This document shows positions 36,628 to 45,700 of a stretch of DNA of 64,000 nt, in pieces; within the stretch, counting starts at the first letter, position 1; the number at the start of each line of letters is the position of its first letter. The notes under the pieces were generated by a model. That model was not told the DNA's origin and searched no databases. It saw only the letters and a list, made by a program, of their open reading frames with translations. A program made the translations under genes and the position numbers. The stretch covers positions 186,001-250,000 of the forward strand of contig ML014116.1 of the NCBI GenBank assembly GCA_003615045.1, read 5' to 3'. This DNA comes from Caulochytrium protostelioides (lineage: Eukaryota; Chytridiomycota; Caulochytriomycetes; Caulochytriales; Caulochytriaceae).

Positions 36628-39600
36628 CTACCGATCGGCGGCGCTCCGAGACGGCGACGCCGGTCGGCGGCGCTTCGGCTGCGTCGACGGCGGGTCGGCC
36701 GCGCCGGCGCCGTCGGACCCGTCGGACGCCGTCGGCTCGGCCGCCGACTCGGGATCCAGCGCGGGATCGGCGTCCGGGGCGCCGCGCTTTGTGCGGCGCG
36801 GGGCCTCCGACGGCGCGGGCGAATCGGCCGCATCGGCTTCCGTCGACGGATCGACGGCGACGTCCACATCTACAGGACTTGAAGCCGCCGCTGGGCGCGC
36901 GGCGTCGCCGACGGATGCCGATGCCGGTCCCAAGTCGGCGTCGGCGTCGGGGTTAGAGGCGGCGGCAGCGTCGGAGTTGGCGTCGGAGTCGGCGTCGGCG
37001 TCGGAGTCGGAGTCGGAGTCGGAGTCGGAGTCGGAGTCGGAGTCGGAGTCGGAGTCGAGGGCAATCTCGTTCTCGTTCTGGTAGACCGCGCGAGACGCCG
37101 GCGCAAAGCGACGGCTGGCGACGCCATTGGAGGCCGTCGGGATCGCCGTGGGCGGCGGCGCGTCGCGGGCGCGGACGAACCCGGGCACGGGCGTACCGGT
37201 CGAGGACCCTGGACGAACCGCGGGCAGCGCCGTCGCGGCGCTGCCGACCACCTGCGCCGCCAGTTGCGCCATTGCGTCGCCGCTGCCGTCGCCGGTACCG
37301 CCAGCGCCGTCGCCGTCGCCGTCGCCGTCGGCGCCGTCGCCGCTCGCGTTGTGGCCGTGGCCGCCGGCGCGGCGCTTGGCGGCGAGGTACTGCGCGGCGA
37401 GCTGGTCGATATCGACATCGAGGCGCGCCTGGACGGTGCGCTTGACGCGGAGCATCTCGCGGAAGCTGGACTCGGAGCCGGCGCGGGCCTCGAAGTCGAA
37501 CCAGGCCTTCCAGTACGCGGCGTCGGTGGCCGGGTGCGCGAGCGGCGCGCCGTATACAAAGAGGGCGCGCGCGCGGTCGGGTTCGCCGAGCGCCGCCTCG
37601 GTCTGCGCGAAGCGCAGCACGAAGGCCTTGCAGGACGCAGCGTCCAGGGTCTCGACGGCGCGCTGGTAGATGGGCCGCGTCGCGGCCAGGCCAAGCCGCT
37701 GCTGCGCTTTCGCGAGCCACAGATCGAACATGGCGGGCCGCTCGGCGGGCGGCAGCGCCGGCAGGCTGTCGCGGAACACGCGCATGACGTGCTGCGTCTG
37801 GCCATATTGCTCTTCGAACTGGGCATACCGCAGGTACAGGGCGCGAGCGAACGCAGGCGGCACGTGCTCGAGTGCCTGGCGGAACAGGTCGCGCGTGCGC
37901 ACGAGCCGCGTGCCGCCGTGGCGCTGGATGAAGGCCGCCAGGTACGCGTTCCACAGCTCGAAGCAGACCGGCCAGCCGAACGCGTCGATGCCGCGCTCGT
38001 ACACGCGGAAGCTCGCCTCGAACAGGGCATGCGTCTGCAGAAACGACGCGTAGTTCATGACGATCTGCGGCGTCGCCAGCTTCAGCCAGATCACGTGGTC
38101 GTACGCCGCCTTCGCGCTCTCGACCGAGCCCACGGCCTCCTCGAGATCGAGGATCTGCTTCCACAGATGGATCGATTTGAACAGCCGCTGCCGCAGATCG
38201 AGCGACGCGTCGGCGAAGCGCACGCGCTGCTGCACGTGCGGCGGCATGGACCGCGGCGCGGCAACCGCCTCGTAAAGGAGCTTCAGCGCCATCGCGTAGT
38301 CGTCCTGGCGGACCTCGAACGCCGCATACGCGCTCCACAGCGCCACGAGATCCTCGACGCGGCCAAAGCGGCCGTCGCGGACGCCCGCGCGGTACGTCGC
38401 CCGCGCGGCGTCCAGGCGCCCGTCCGTCTCGTGCATCCGCGCCACCGTCTCCCAGAGATCCGTCAGCTGGCCCGTCGCGTGGCGCGGGTCGATCGTCGCG
38501 ATGGCCGCCGCCAGCACCGCGGCTACGTCCCGCACCAGAACGGCGGTATGCGCGGCGTCCAGCGGCGGCCTTGCGGATTCCGCGCTCGCCGCCACGTCGT
38601 TGACGGCGTCGTCGGCGTCAGCATCGTCGGCATCGTCGGCGTCGGCATCGGCGGGGGCCTCAGCGGCCTTCCCGTCATGGACGGACGCCGATGCCGCAGC
38701 GGCCAACACGCGCTGGCGCGTCAGGTTGAGCCGCTTGACCCAGTCATGGACCGAGTGCGGATTCTGGCGCAGCAGCACGTCGTTCACCATGAGTGGCCGC
38801 TGCTCGAGGAGGTACTCCAGCTTCGCGAGGGCCAGATCGACCTGGGCCTGGCGGGCGGCGACCGCGGCCTCGGCGGCGTCGGCAGCGACAGCGTCGACCG
38901 TCGCCGCGTCGGCCACGGCCGTCTCGGCGGCGTCCAGCGCTTCCATCGCCGCGTTAAGCATCTGCTCCTCGAAAGCGACGTACGCATCGAACACGAGCGA
39001 GAAGTCGCGGACGGTCGCGACGCGGTCGACGGCTTCGACAAAGACGGCGCGCGCGCGCGCCCAATGGCCGCGGCGCAGCCACAGCGTCGCGAGCGCGTTC
39101 CACAGCGCGCCCGCGACGTCCGTGTACGTCGCGATCCCGGCGCGCAAGACCTGCTCGACATCGAGCGTCGCCGCGCGGCCGAGCCGCGCGTGGTGCGACA
39201 GCACGCCGTCGCCCTCGGGGCCGCCGGCGGGCGCCGGGCCCACGGCGTCCAGCGCGTCGTCGGCCCCGGCCGCGGCGTCCCGCGCCGCCGCGGGCGCCTC
39301 GACGGCGTCCGGGTGCGCCACCAGCACGTCGACGAGCCGCTGCCACAGCTGGAAGCGCGAGCGGCCGCCGACGCCGTCGGCCGTGAGCGGGTGGTCCAGC
39401 AGGGCCGTGTAGCCGCGGGCGAGCTCGGCCCACGGCGGCAGCGGGCCCGTGGCGGCGGCGGCGGCGTCGGCGGCGGCGTCGGCGCCGGCGGCCGCTACGG
39501 GTTCGAGGAGCGCGACATAGGTCTCGAGCGCGGAGGCATCGATGGTCACGTAGCGCTGGTAGACGCGGCGGGCGGTCGGGCCGCCGACGCGGCGCGCCCA

Positions 39601-40338
39601 GGCGAGGTAGGCGGGCCAGATGCGGTCGTGCTGCGGCGTCGGCAGGGCCTGGAGGGCGGTGTCATAGGCGCGGCGTGTGGCGGTGACGTCGCAGCGGAGG
39701 TCGGCTTCGATGGCGGCGTAGCGCAGCCAAAACACCGGCATGGCGTGGCAGAACGCGGCGGCGCGGCGGCACGTGTCGGCGAGCTGGATGCGCACGAAGC
39801 CGTGTGTCGGCGGGAGGCGGTGCCGCGTCGCGTGCGCGGCCATCGCCTCGATCAGGCTCATCCAGAGCTTGTAGGACGCGGGCAGCGCCTGCAGCGCGCG
39901 CTCGTGGATGTGGCAGACGGCCTCGATGGGGAACGGCGGCAGCGTGCCGTCGTCGCCCGTGGCGTCGGCGCGGCTCGCGAAGTAGTCGAGCCACGGGCCG
40001 TGCGTCGCGGGGTGCTTCGCGCAGGCGTCCTCGTACAGCAGATCGTGCGGCGTGATGAGGGCCAGGAAGCGCGCGTGGACGCGCGACTGCACGGCGCGGC
40101 GCCGGCGCACGGCGGCCGCGGGCGGCAGGGCCACGGGCGCGGCGGGCTCGGCGTCGGCCGGCGGGGACGCCGTGGTCGGCTCGGTGGGAAGGGGGTTGGC
40201 GGGCGTCTCGGCGACGGCTGCTTCGGGAACCGCTTCGGAAACCGCTTCGGGAACGGCAGCTCCAGGAGCGGCTTCGGGAGCGGCAGCGGCGGCCGCCGCT
40301 GCCGTCGCCTGGGCGGCGCGTGTCCTCCGCGGCGGCAT
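36628..40338 (-). CDS. SYF1: Pre-mRNA splicing factor Syf1/XAB2 (HAT-repeat protein)
   Basis: Syf1 (XAB2 in animals) is a scaffold of the Prp19/NTC-associated complex in the catalytic spliceosome. The 1,236-residue protein starts at an ATG at 40338 (MPPRRTRAAQA); the frame upstream lacks another ATG. After an Ala/Glu/Pro-rich N-tail come about a dozen half-TPR (HAT) repeats. They include LRYAAIEADLRCDVTATRRAYD, the diagnostic LPTPQHDRIWPAYLAWARR, VYQRYVTIDASALETYVALL, NPHSVHDWVKRLNLTRQRV, VWLKLATPQIVMNYASFLQ-like segments, and LYLRYAQFEEQYGQ. Low-complexity inserts rich in Ala/Asp divide the repeats, for example DADDADDADADDA near 38610-38660. The C-terminus has a long Asp-Ser repeat encoded by (GGAGTC)n on the plus strand (37000-37056) and a KRRRP basic end that may be a nuclear signal. 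It is divergent from the LAMTOR2-like gene. Confidence 0.87.
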   Translation of the reverse strand: MPPRRTRAAQATAAAAAAAAPEAAPGAAVPEAVSEAVPEAAVAETPANPLPTEPTTASPPADAEPAAPVALPPAAAVRRRRAVQSRVHARFLALITPHDLLYEDACAKHPATHGPWLDYFASRADATGDDGTLPPFPIEAVCHIHERALQALPASYKLWMSLIEAMAAHATRHRLPPTHGFVRIQLADTCRRAAAFCHAMPVFWLRYAAIEADLRCDVTATRRAYDTALQALPTPQHDRIWPAYLAWARRVGGPTARRVYQRYVTIDASALETYVALLEPVAAAGADAAADAAAAATGPLPPWAELARGYTALLDHPLTADGVGGRSRFQLWQRLVDVLVAHPDAVEAPAAARDAAAGADDALDAVGPAPAGGPEGDGVLSHHARLGRAATLDVEQVLRAGIATYTDVAGALWNALATLWLRRGHWARARAVFVEAVDRVATVRDFSLVFDAYVAFEEQMLNAAMEALDAAETAVADAATVDAVAADAAEAAVAARQAQVDLALAKLEYLLEQRPLMVNDVLLRQNPHSVHDWVKRLNLTRQRVLAAAASASVHDGKAAEAPADADADDADDADADDAVNDVAASAESARPPLDAAHTAVLVRDVAAVLAAAIATIDPRHATGQLTDLWETVARMHETDGRLDAARATYRAGVRDGRFGRVEDLVALWSAYAAFEVRQDDYAMALKLLYEAVAAPRSMPPHVQQRVRFADASLDLRQRLFKSIHLWKQILDLEEAVGSVESAKAAYDHVIWLKLATPQIVMNYASFLQTHALFEASFRVYERGIDAFGWPVCFELWNAYLAAFIQRHGGTRLVRTRDLFRQALEHVPPAFARALYLRYAQFEEQYGQTQHVMRVFRDSLPALPPAERPAMFDLWLAKAQQRLGLAATRPIYQRAVETLDAASCKAFVLRFAQTEAALGEPDRARALFVYGAPLAHPATDAAYWKAWFDFEARAGSESSFREMLRVKRTVQARLDVDIDQLAAQYLAAKRRAGGHGHNASGDGADGDGDGDGAGGTGDGSGDAMAQLAAQVVGSAATALPAVRPGSSTGTPVPGFVRARDAPPPTAIPTASNGVASRRFAPASRAVYQNENEIALDSDSDSDSDSDSDSDSDSDADADSDANSDAAAASNPDADADLGPASASVGDAARPAAASSPVDVDVAVDPSTEADAADSPAPSEAPRRTKRGAPDADPALDPESAAEPTASDGSDGAGAADPPSTQPKRRRPASPSRSAADR
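37000..37056 (+). repeat. 6-bp repeat encoding Asp-Ser in SYF1
   Basis: About nine tandem GGAGTC/GAGTCG hexamers lie inside the SYF1 coding sequence. The period of six keeps the reading frame. Confidence 0.85.
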
Positions 40339-40921
40339 CAAGGCCGTGGTCCGAGCAGTGACGGCGGCCTTGCGTGCGCGGTGCTGCGGCGGTGTCGGTG
40401 CGTGAGCCGATCGGGGGGACGGCGGCGGCGGCGGCGGCGGCGGTGGACGCGGGTCTACGGACCCCGGAAGCACTCGGGAACTCGCGGAGGCGCCGCGCGG
40501 CCACGAGCAGGCGGGGATCAGCGGCGTCGGCGAAAGAACGCGTGGCGGCGACCCTCAGTCGCGTCGCAGTCGCGGCACAGCGGCGCTCGGCCGGGGTCGT
40601 TGGCGACGGCGGCGGCGGTGGCGGCGGCGGCGGCGGCGGCGGCGCGCTCACGGATGGCCGGCGCGTCGCCGTCGTCGCCGTCGTCGCCGTCGCATTTGAA
40701 GAACAAGCATCGAGCGCCGTCTCAAGCCGCTGGCCGTCCACAGCCGATCGCCGCCGTCGCCGTCGCCGCCACCTGGCGCGTCTCGGCCGCCTCGGCCGTC
40801 GCCGCGCTGTGCTGCCGTCCTCGTTCCGCCGACCGACGGGGGTTCGGTGATGCGGAAGCGCCGCCGCCGGTGCCGCCGCCGCCCGCTAAGCCCCTCCGTG
40901 ACTGCGCCACGGCCCGCCGGT

Positions 40922-40953
<32 letters not shown>

Positions 40954-41218
40954 GACCCTGGGAGTGGGAGGGCCGGCGGGAGGGCAAGGCCCCTGCGCCC
41001 TGGGATCGGGGAGCGCCATCGATAAAGGACGAGGGCGATCGGACGGTTGACGCGCGCGCGGATCGCCGACCCTTCCGAGCGCTGGTGCCGCTGATTAAGG
41101 GATCGAGTGATCGCGTCTACCCGCGCCGCGTGTCTGCCCAGGACGCCTTCTGCTTTGCCAACGCTGCGCCGTCGTCGAGCGCGCCGTCGTCTCTGCGACC
41201 TCACTCCGACCCCCGTCA

Positions 41219-41261
<43 letters not shown>

Positions 41262-41268
41262 GGGCGCG
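40339..41268. other. Divergent intergenic region between SYF1 and the LAMTOR2-like gene
   Basis: This region is GC-rich with GGC/GCC runs (for example 40612-40650 and 40921-40950) and, at its right end, a (CTG)13 repeat. No gene or TATA box was recognised. Confidence 0.45.
41222..41260 (+). repeat. (CTG)13 trinucleotide repeat in the LAMTOR2-like leader
   Basis: Thirteen uninterrupted CTG triplets end 8 bp before the ATG at 41269, so they lie in the 5' untranslated leader, or in the N-terminus if translation starts upstream. Confidence 0.9.
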
Positions 41269-42516
41269 ATGCTCAAAACGCGGGCGCTCGCCTCTGTCCT
41301 CGCCGCCGGGATCCGTGACAGCGCCGGCGTCGAGGCCCGCGCCGGCGGCGACAACGACCGGCTCAGCGCGCGGCTCGCCGCCGCCCTCGGCGGCCCGCAT
41401 ACCCGTGATCCGCACGATGCCGCCGCCATGAGCGCCGCCGACGCCGAAGCCGACGCCGACGCCGACGCCGTGCCGTCCGCCATCACGACCGCCGTGCTGC
41501 TCACGCCGCAGGGGTCCATGCTGGCGTATGCGACGGCCGCGACGCCCGTCACGGCCGCGCCGCACGCCGCCGCCTGGGCCGAGCACGAGCGCGGCGCCGG
41601 CAAGGTCCGTGCCCGCGCCTTGGCCGCCATCGGCGCCAGCGTCTGGGGCCTCTATGCGCGCGGCCCGCACCGCGTCGTCCCGTGCCCGCCCGACGTCGCC
41701 GCTGCCGAAGCCGCCACCGAGGCCGCCGAGGCCGACGCCGCCCGCCAGCGCCTCCGGCAGCGGCTCGCCGCGCCGACACTCGACGCCGCCGCGCCGGCGC
41801 CGGCCGCCCCTGCCGGCACGTCACCCAGCGCCCATGGAACGCCGGCATCGCCCGCTCGGTCCGGCGTCCCGGGCGCCGCAGACGCCGCGCCCGCCGCAGA
41901 TGCTGCCGCATCCACCGCGGCTGAATCAGGCGGCGCCACCGCTGGGGAAGCGGCGCCACCGCCATCGGCCCCGTCGGACCTGGCCGCGGCGCCCGACGCC
42001 GACCCCGACGCCAGCGGCCCCAGCCCCGCCGCGGCCGCGTCGGAGCTCCTGCCGCGGGACGGCGCGACGCCGTCGCCGACGCTCTCCCGCGCGGGCGGCA
42101 CGAGCGACGCGTTCGTAAGCGCCGCGGCGTCGCCGGCGCTGCCGGGCGTCACGGGCGCCGCCGACACGCCCCGGCGCGACGCGGCGCCTGCGCTCGACGT
42201 GCCGCCCCTCACGCCGCGCGACCCGACGCCCGCGCTCGTCATCGGCTTCGACGGCGGCCACCCGCCAACGGCCGCGCCGGGCGGCGCAGACGGCGCCGCC
42301 GCGGACGCCGCGCCGCCCGCCGCGTGGATCGGGATCCGCCCGGTGACGGGGTTCCTGCTCGTGCTGCAAGGCTACGACGCGCCAGCCGCCGCGGCGTCGG
42401 CGTCGGTGCCGCCGTCCGGCGACGCCGACGCCTCCGTGCCCGTGCGCGCGCATCTGCGGCGCCTGGCCGCGGCGCTGGCTCCGCAGCTGAGCCAGGTGAA
42501 CGCCTACCCGGCCTGA
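41269..42516 (+). CDS. LAMTOR2-like roadblock protein (putative Ragulator subunit) with a large insert
   Basis: LAMTOR2 (p14) is a small roadblock-fold subunit of Ragulator, which anchors Rag GTPases and TORC1 on the lysosome. The ATG at 41269 gives MLKTRALASVLAAG, matching the family start. It is followed by the first strand pair ITTAVLLTPQGSMLAYATA (residues 71-92) and the helix ARALAAIGASVWGLYARG (about 115-132). After about 190 residues of Ala/Pro/Ser-rich sequence the fold resumes with ALVIGFDGG (about 322), WIGIRPVTGFLLVLQGYD (354-372) and the final helix VRAHLRRLAAALAPQLSQV (392-411). The family is normally about 125 residues; here it is 415 because of inserts in two or three loops. 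The assignment is by motif order, not by search, and another roadblock family remains possible. Confidence 0.62.
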   Translation: MLKTRALASVLAAGIRDSAGVEARAGGDNDRLSARLAAALGGPHTRDPHDAAAMSAADAEADADADAVPSAITTAVLLTPQGSMLAYATAATPVTAAPHAAAWAEHERGAGKVRARALAAIGASVWGLYARGPHRVVPCPPDVAAAEAATEAAEADAARQRLRQRLAAPTLDAAAPAPAAPAGTSPSAHGTPASPARSGVPGAADAAPAADAAASTAAESGGATAGEAAPPPSAPSDLAAAPDADPDASGPSPAAAASELLPRDGATPSPTLSRAGGTSDAFVSAAASPALPGVTGAADTPRRDAAPALDVPPLTPRDPTPALVIGFDGGHPPTAAPGGADGAAADAAPPAAWIGIRPVTGFLLVLQGYDAPAAAASASVPPSGDADASVPVRAHLRRLAAALAPQLSQVNAYPA

Positions 42517-42714
42517 TCGTTCGGCCGACGACCCGCAGGCTCGTGTTGCGCCCGCCGCAGTTTCGATCGAACCTTTCGAACGTCTCGATCACCATGAACA
42601 AACACGTCAAGCAAACATACATACAGAACAGAACAGAACGCATCGGCCGTGGTCTCGCGAACCCACGAGCGGCCCGGGCCGAAGGCCACGACGAAAACAG
42701 GGAGGACACACGGC
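42517..42714. other. Convergent 3' region
   Basis: This is 198 bp between the stop codons of the LAMTOR2-like gene and the zinc-finger gene. It is less GC-rich than either gene and contains AACAAACACG- and ACATACATACAG-type A-rich sequence. Confidence 0.5.
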
Positions 42715-45700
42715 TCACGGCGCCGTCGCGGCGGCCGCGTCATCGGCCGCCCGTGCGGCCGCCGCCGGCTCGGGTTTGACGCCGTCCGGCGGCGCGGGGG
42801 CGCCCGACGCGGCGGGTGGCGCCGGCAAGCCCTGGCGCGCCGCGCCGTCGTCAAACGGCGACGCCAGGGGGTCGACATCCATCGCCGCGCCGGCGGCGGC
42901 GGTCGGCGCGCCGCGGGGCGGTTCGCGCTTGACGAGGCCGGAGGACGCGAGCCGGTCGACAAAGGACGCGCCGTCGGGTGCGCCGTCGCGGCGCCGCAGC
43001 GAGGACGGCGGCCGAGCGGCGTCGTACGCGGGGCCCGAGGCCGTAGCGGACGCGGGCGCGCTGTCGCCGGTGGGATCGGCGGCCGCGTGGGCAAGATTGG
43101 CCAAGTGCGCGAGGCCGGACGGCGGCACGGCGGGAGGGAACGGCGTCGACGCCGGCGGCGGCGGCGGCGCGCGCGCGTGGCCGGCGAAGGGCGGCGGCGC
43201 GGCAGGGAACTGCGACGGCGGCGACGGCATGTACGACAGCCCGAGGCCCGTGGCCGGTCCGCGGACCGGCGAGACGGGCGCCGAGACCGACGCGCCGAGC
43301 GGATGCAGGGCGCCCGCCGCCGAGAGCGACAGCGCCGCTGCGGCGGCGCTGGCGGACGGCAGGCTGCCCCGGGGCGTCGAGGACGACGGCGGCGGCAGAG
43401 GCGTCGCGCCGCCGCCAGGATGGAGACCGCGCGTCGGCGGGCGCGGGGGCGACGCGGCCGTCGCCGAGCCGGGCTCGCTCGCGACGCCGCCGCTGCCCGC
43501 ATCGCCATGGGCGTTGCTGCCCAACGTCGGCGTTGCAAAGATCTGGCCCGGATGCTCGGCGACGTGGTGGCGCTCGAGGTCGTCGAGCCGGTTGAAGCCG
43601 CGGCGGCACAGCGGGCAGCTGAAGGGCCGGCGGCCCGAGTGGAGCGCGCGCATGTGGCGCGAGAGATCGTGCTTGCGGGCGAACGCGGCGGCGCACAGCG
43701 GACACACGTGGTTCTTGACGGTCGTGTGGCAGATCATATGGCTCTTCAGGCGGTAGAGGTGGTGGAAGGCCGCGTCGCAGCCGGGATGCAGGCACGGGTA
43801 GCGCTCACGCGCCGGCGTTGTCGGCGTGCTGCCGCCACCGCTGCCGCCGGCGGCGGCGGCCGCCGCGGCCGCCAGCGACTCATCCTTCACGATCGCCTTG
43901 CGGGCGCTTCCGCCGGCGCCGCCCGCGGGCCCGCCGCCCAGGCGCGCCGGCGGCGTCGCCGCGCTCACAGGCGTCGCCGGTGCGCTCGACGACATGCCGC
44001 TCCCGGCGAACGCGGCGCCCTTGGCGGGCGTCTTGATCAGCGGCGGCTGCGACGGCGGTGGCGCCGAGCCGGTCGCGCCCGCCGCGGCGTTCGGATGCGG
44101 CGGGTAGCCCAAGGGCCCGGCCCCGGGTACGGGCGGGCTGGGAGGCGATGGGCGGTAGCCGGCGGCAGCGGCGGCCGCGCTGGCGGTCGGCAAGCCGGCG
44201 GCGGCGGTGCCGGGCAGCGGGTCGGGCCCCGGTACGGTGCCGGCGCCCGGCCCCGGCCCGGTGTTGGGGAAGCCGTGGGTCATGACGATGGGCGGCGGCA
44301 GCATGGCGGCGGCAGTGGCGGCGGCGTGCGGCCCTGTGCGCGGGTACGCGTGCTCGATGCCGTGGGCGCCGCTGCCCGCGTGGTGGGGGGGCGCCGCGGC
44401 ATACGCCCGGTGGGACGGATCGTCATACTCGAAGTGGCCGCCGGGCACGGCGCCCGTCGCCGCGTCATACGGGTAGCCCGGGTGGCCCACTGGGGTCGAC
44501 GGGACACTGTGCGACAGGGCGCCCGGTGGGCCCTGGGACGGCGCACCCAGCGGCGCCTGAGAATGCGACTGCGGATGCGATTGCGGATGCGGATGCGACT
44601 GCGGATGCGGATGCGACTGCGGATGCGGATGCGGATGCGGAGGCGGGGCATACGCGTGCGGGCCGTGGGAATAGGACGCTGCGGCGGGGTAGCCGCTGGA
44701 GGGCGGGTGGGAGGCCGACGGCGCGGCGGCCGCGGGGCCGGTGGTGGAGGCCGCCGCCGACGGCGACGGCGGGTAGCCGCTGGCGGCGGCGGCGTGGGCC
44801 TGCGCCGGCGGATAGGCGCCGTAGCTGGGGTCGCCGGGGGCGCCGGAGGCCGTGCCGTGGCCCGCGACGGGTCCGAAGCCCGGGCTCACGAGCAGCGGCG
44901 GCGCGCCCGGCGGCGCCGACAGCGTGCGGGCGCGATGGGCCTGGTGGGCCTGCGCCGCGCCGGCAGTCGCGCCCGCGGCCGCGGCCGCGGCCAGGTCGTC
45001 TGCGTCGGGCGGCGCCGCGGCCGGCGCGTAACCGCCGTAGCCGCCGTCGCCGGGCGTGGCGTACGTGAACGGCGCGCCTGAGCCGCGCGGCGGCGGCGTC
45101 GACGGGTACGCGCCCGGGTAGTGCGCCGGGCGGTAGGCCGGTGGCGCGGCCGGCGGCGGCGGCAGGAGGGCGCCCGCCATCGCCTCGTCACTCCGACCGC
45201 TTCCTGGCGGCGGCGGCGGCGGCGGCCCCTGGTACCGCGCGCGGTGGGGCGGCGTGGGCGTGGCCGGCGGGTACGCGTGGGCTGCGCCGGCATACAGCGG
45301 GGCGCCGTACGGCGCGGCCGGGGAGGACAGCGGGTGGCCCGCGGTGCTGGCGTACCAAGCGCCCGCGGGGGTCGGCGCGGCGTCGTCGGTTGCTGCGGCG
45401 GCCGGGTGCGCGGACGGCGGGAGCGCCGGATGCGGCGTCGCCGTCGCCGTCGCCGTGACCGTCGCCGTCGCCGGCGTCGTGGCGGTCGTGGCGCGGGCTG
45501 CACTCGCGGACAGTGACGCCGCCGGCGGGGCATGGCCGTAGGCGGGGCCGCCGAGCGGCGGTAAGGGCGGGGTGGCGCGGGCGACCGGCGTCGTCAGCAG
45601 ACTCGGGCCGAGCGTCGGCGCCACCACCGGAGTGCCGGTGGCCGTGGCGGCCGGCGTCGCGCCCGTCGCCGGCGTGAGCGGCGACCGCATCGGCGTGACC

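Noticed and set aside
37264-41025. 1,253-codon plus-strand frame opposite SYF1
   Set aside because: SYF1 HAT motifs fix the minus strand as coding; the plus translation is Arg/Gly/Val-rich without motifs.
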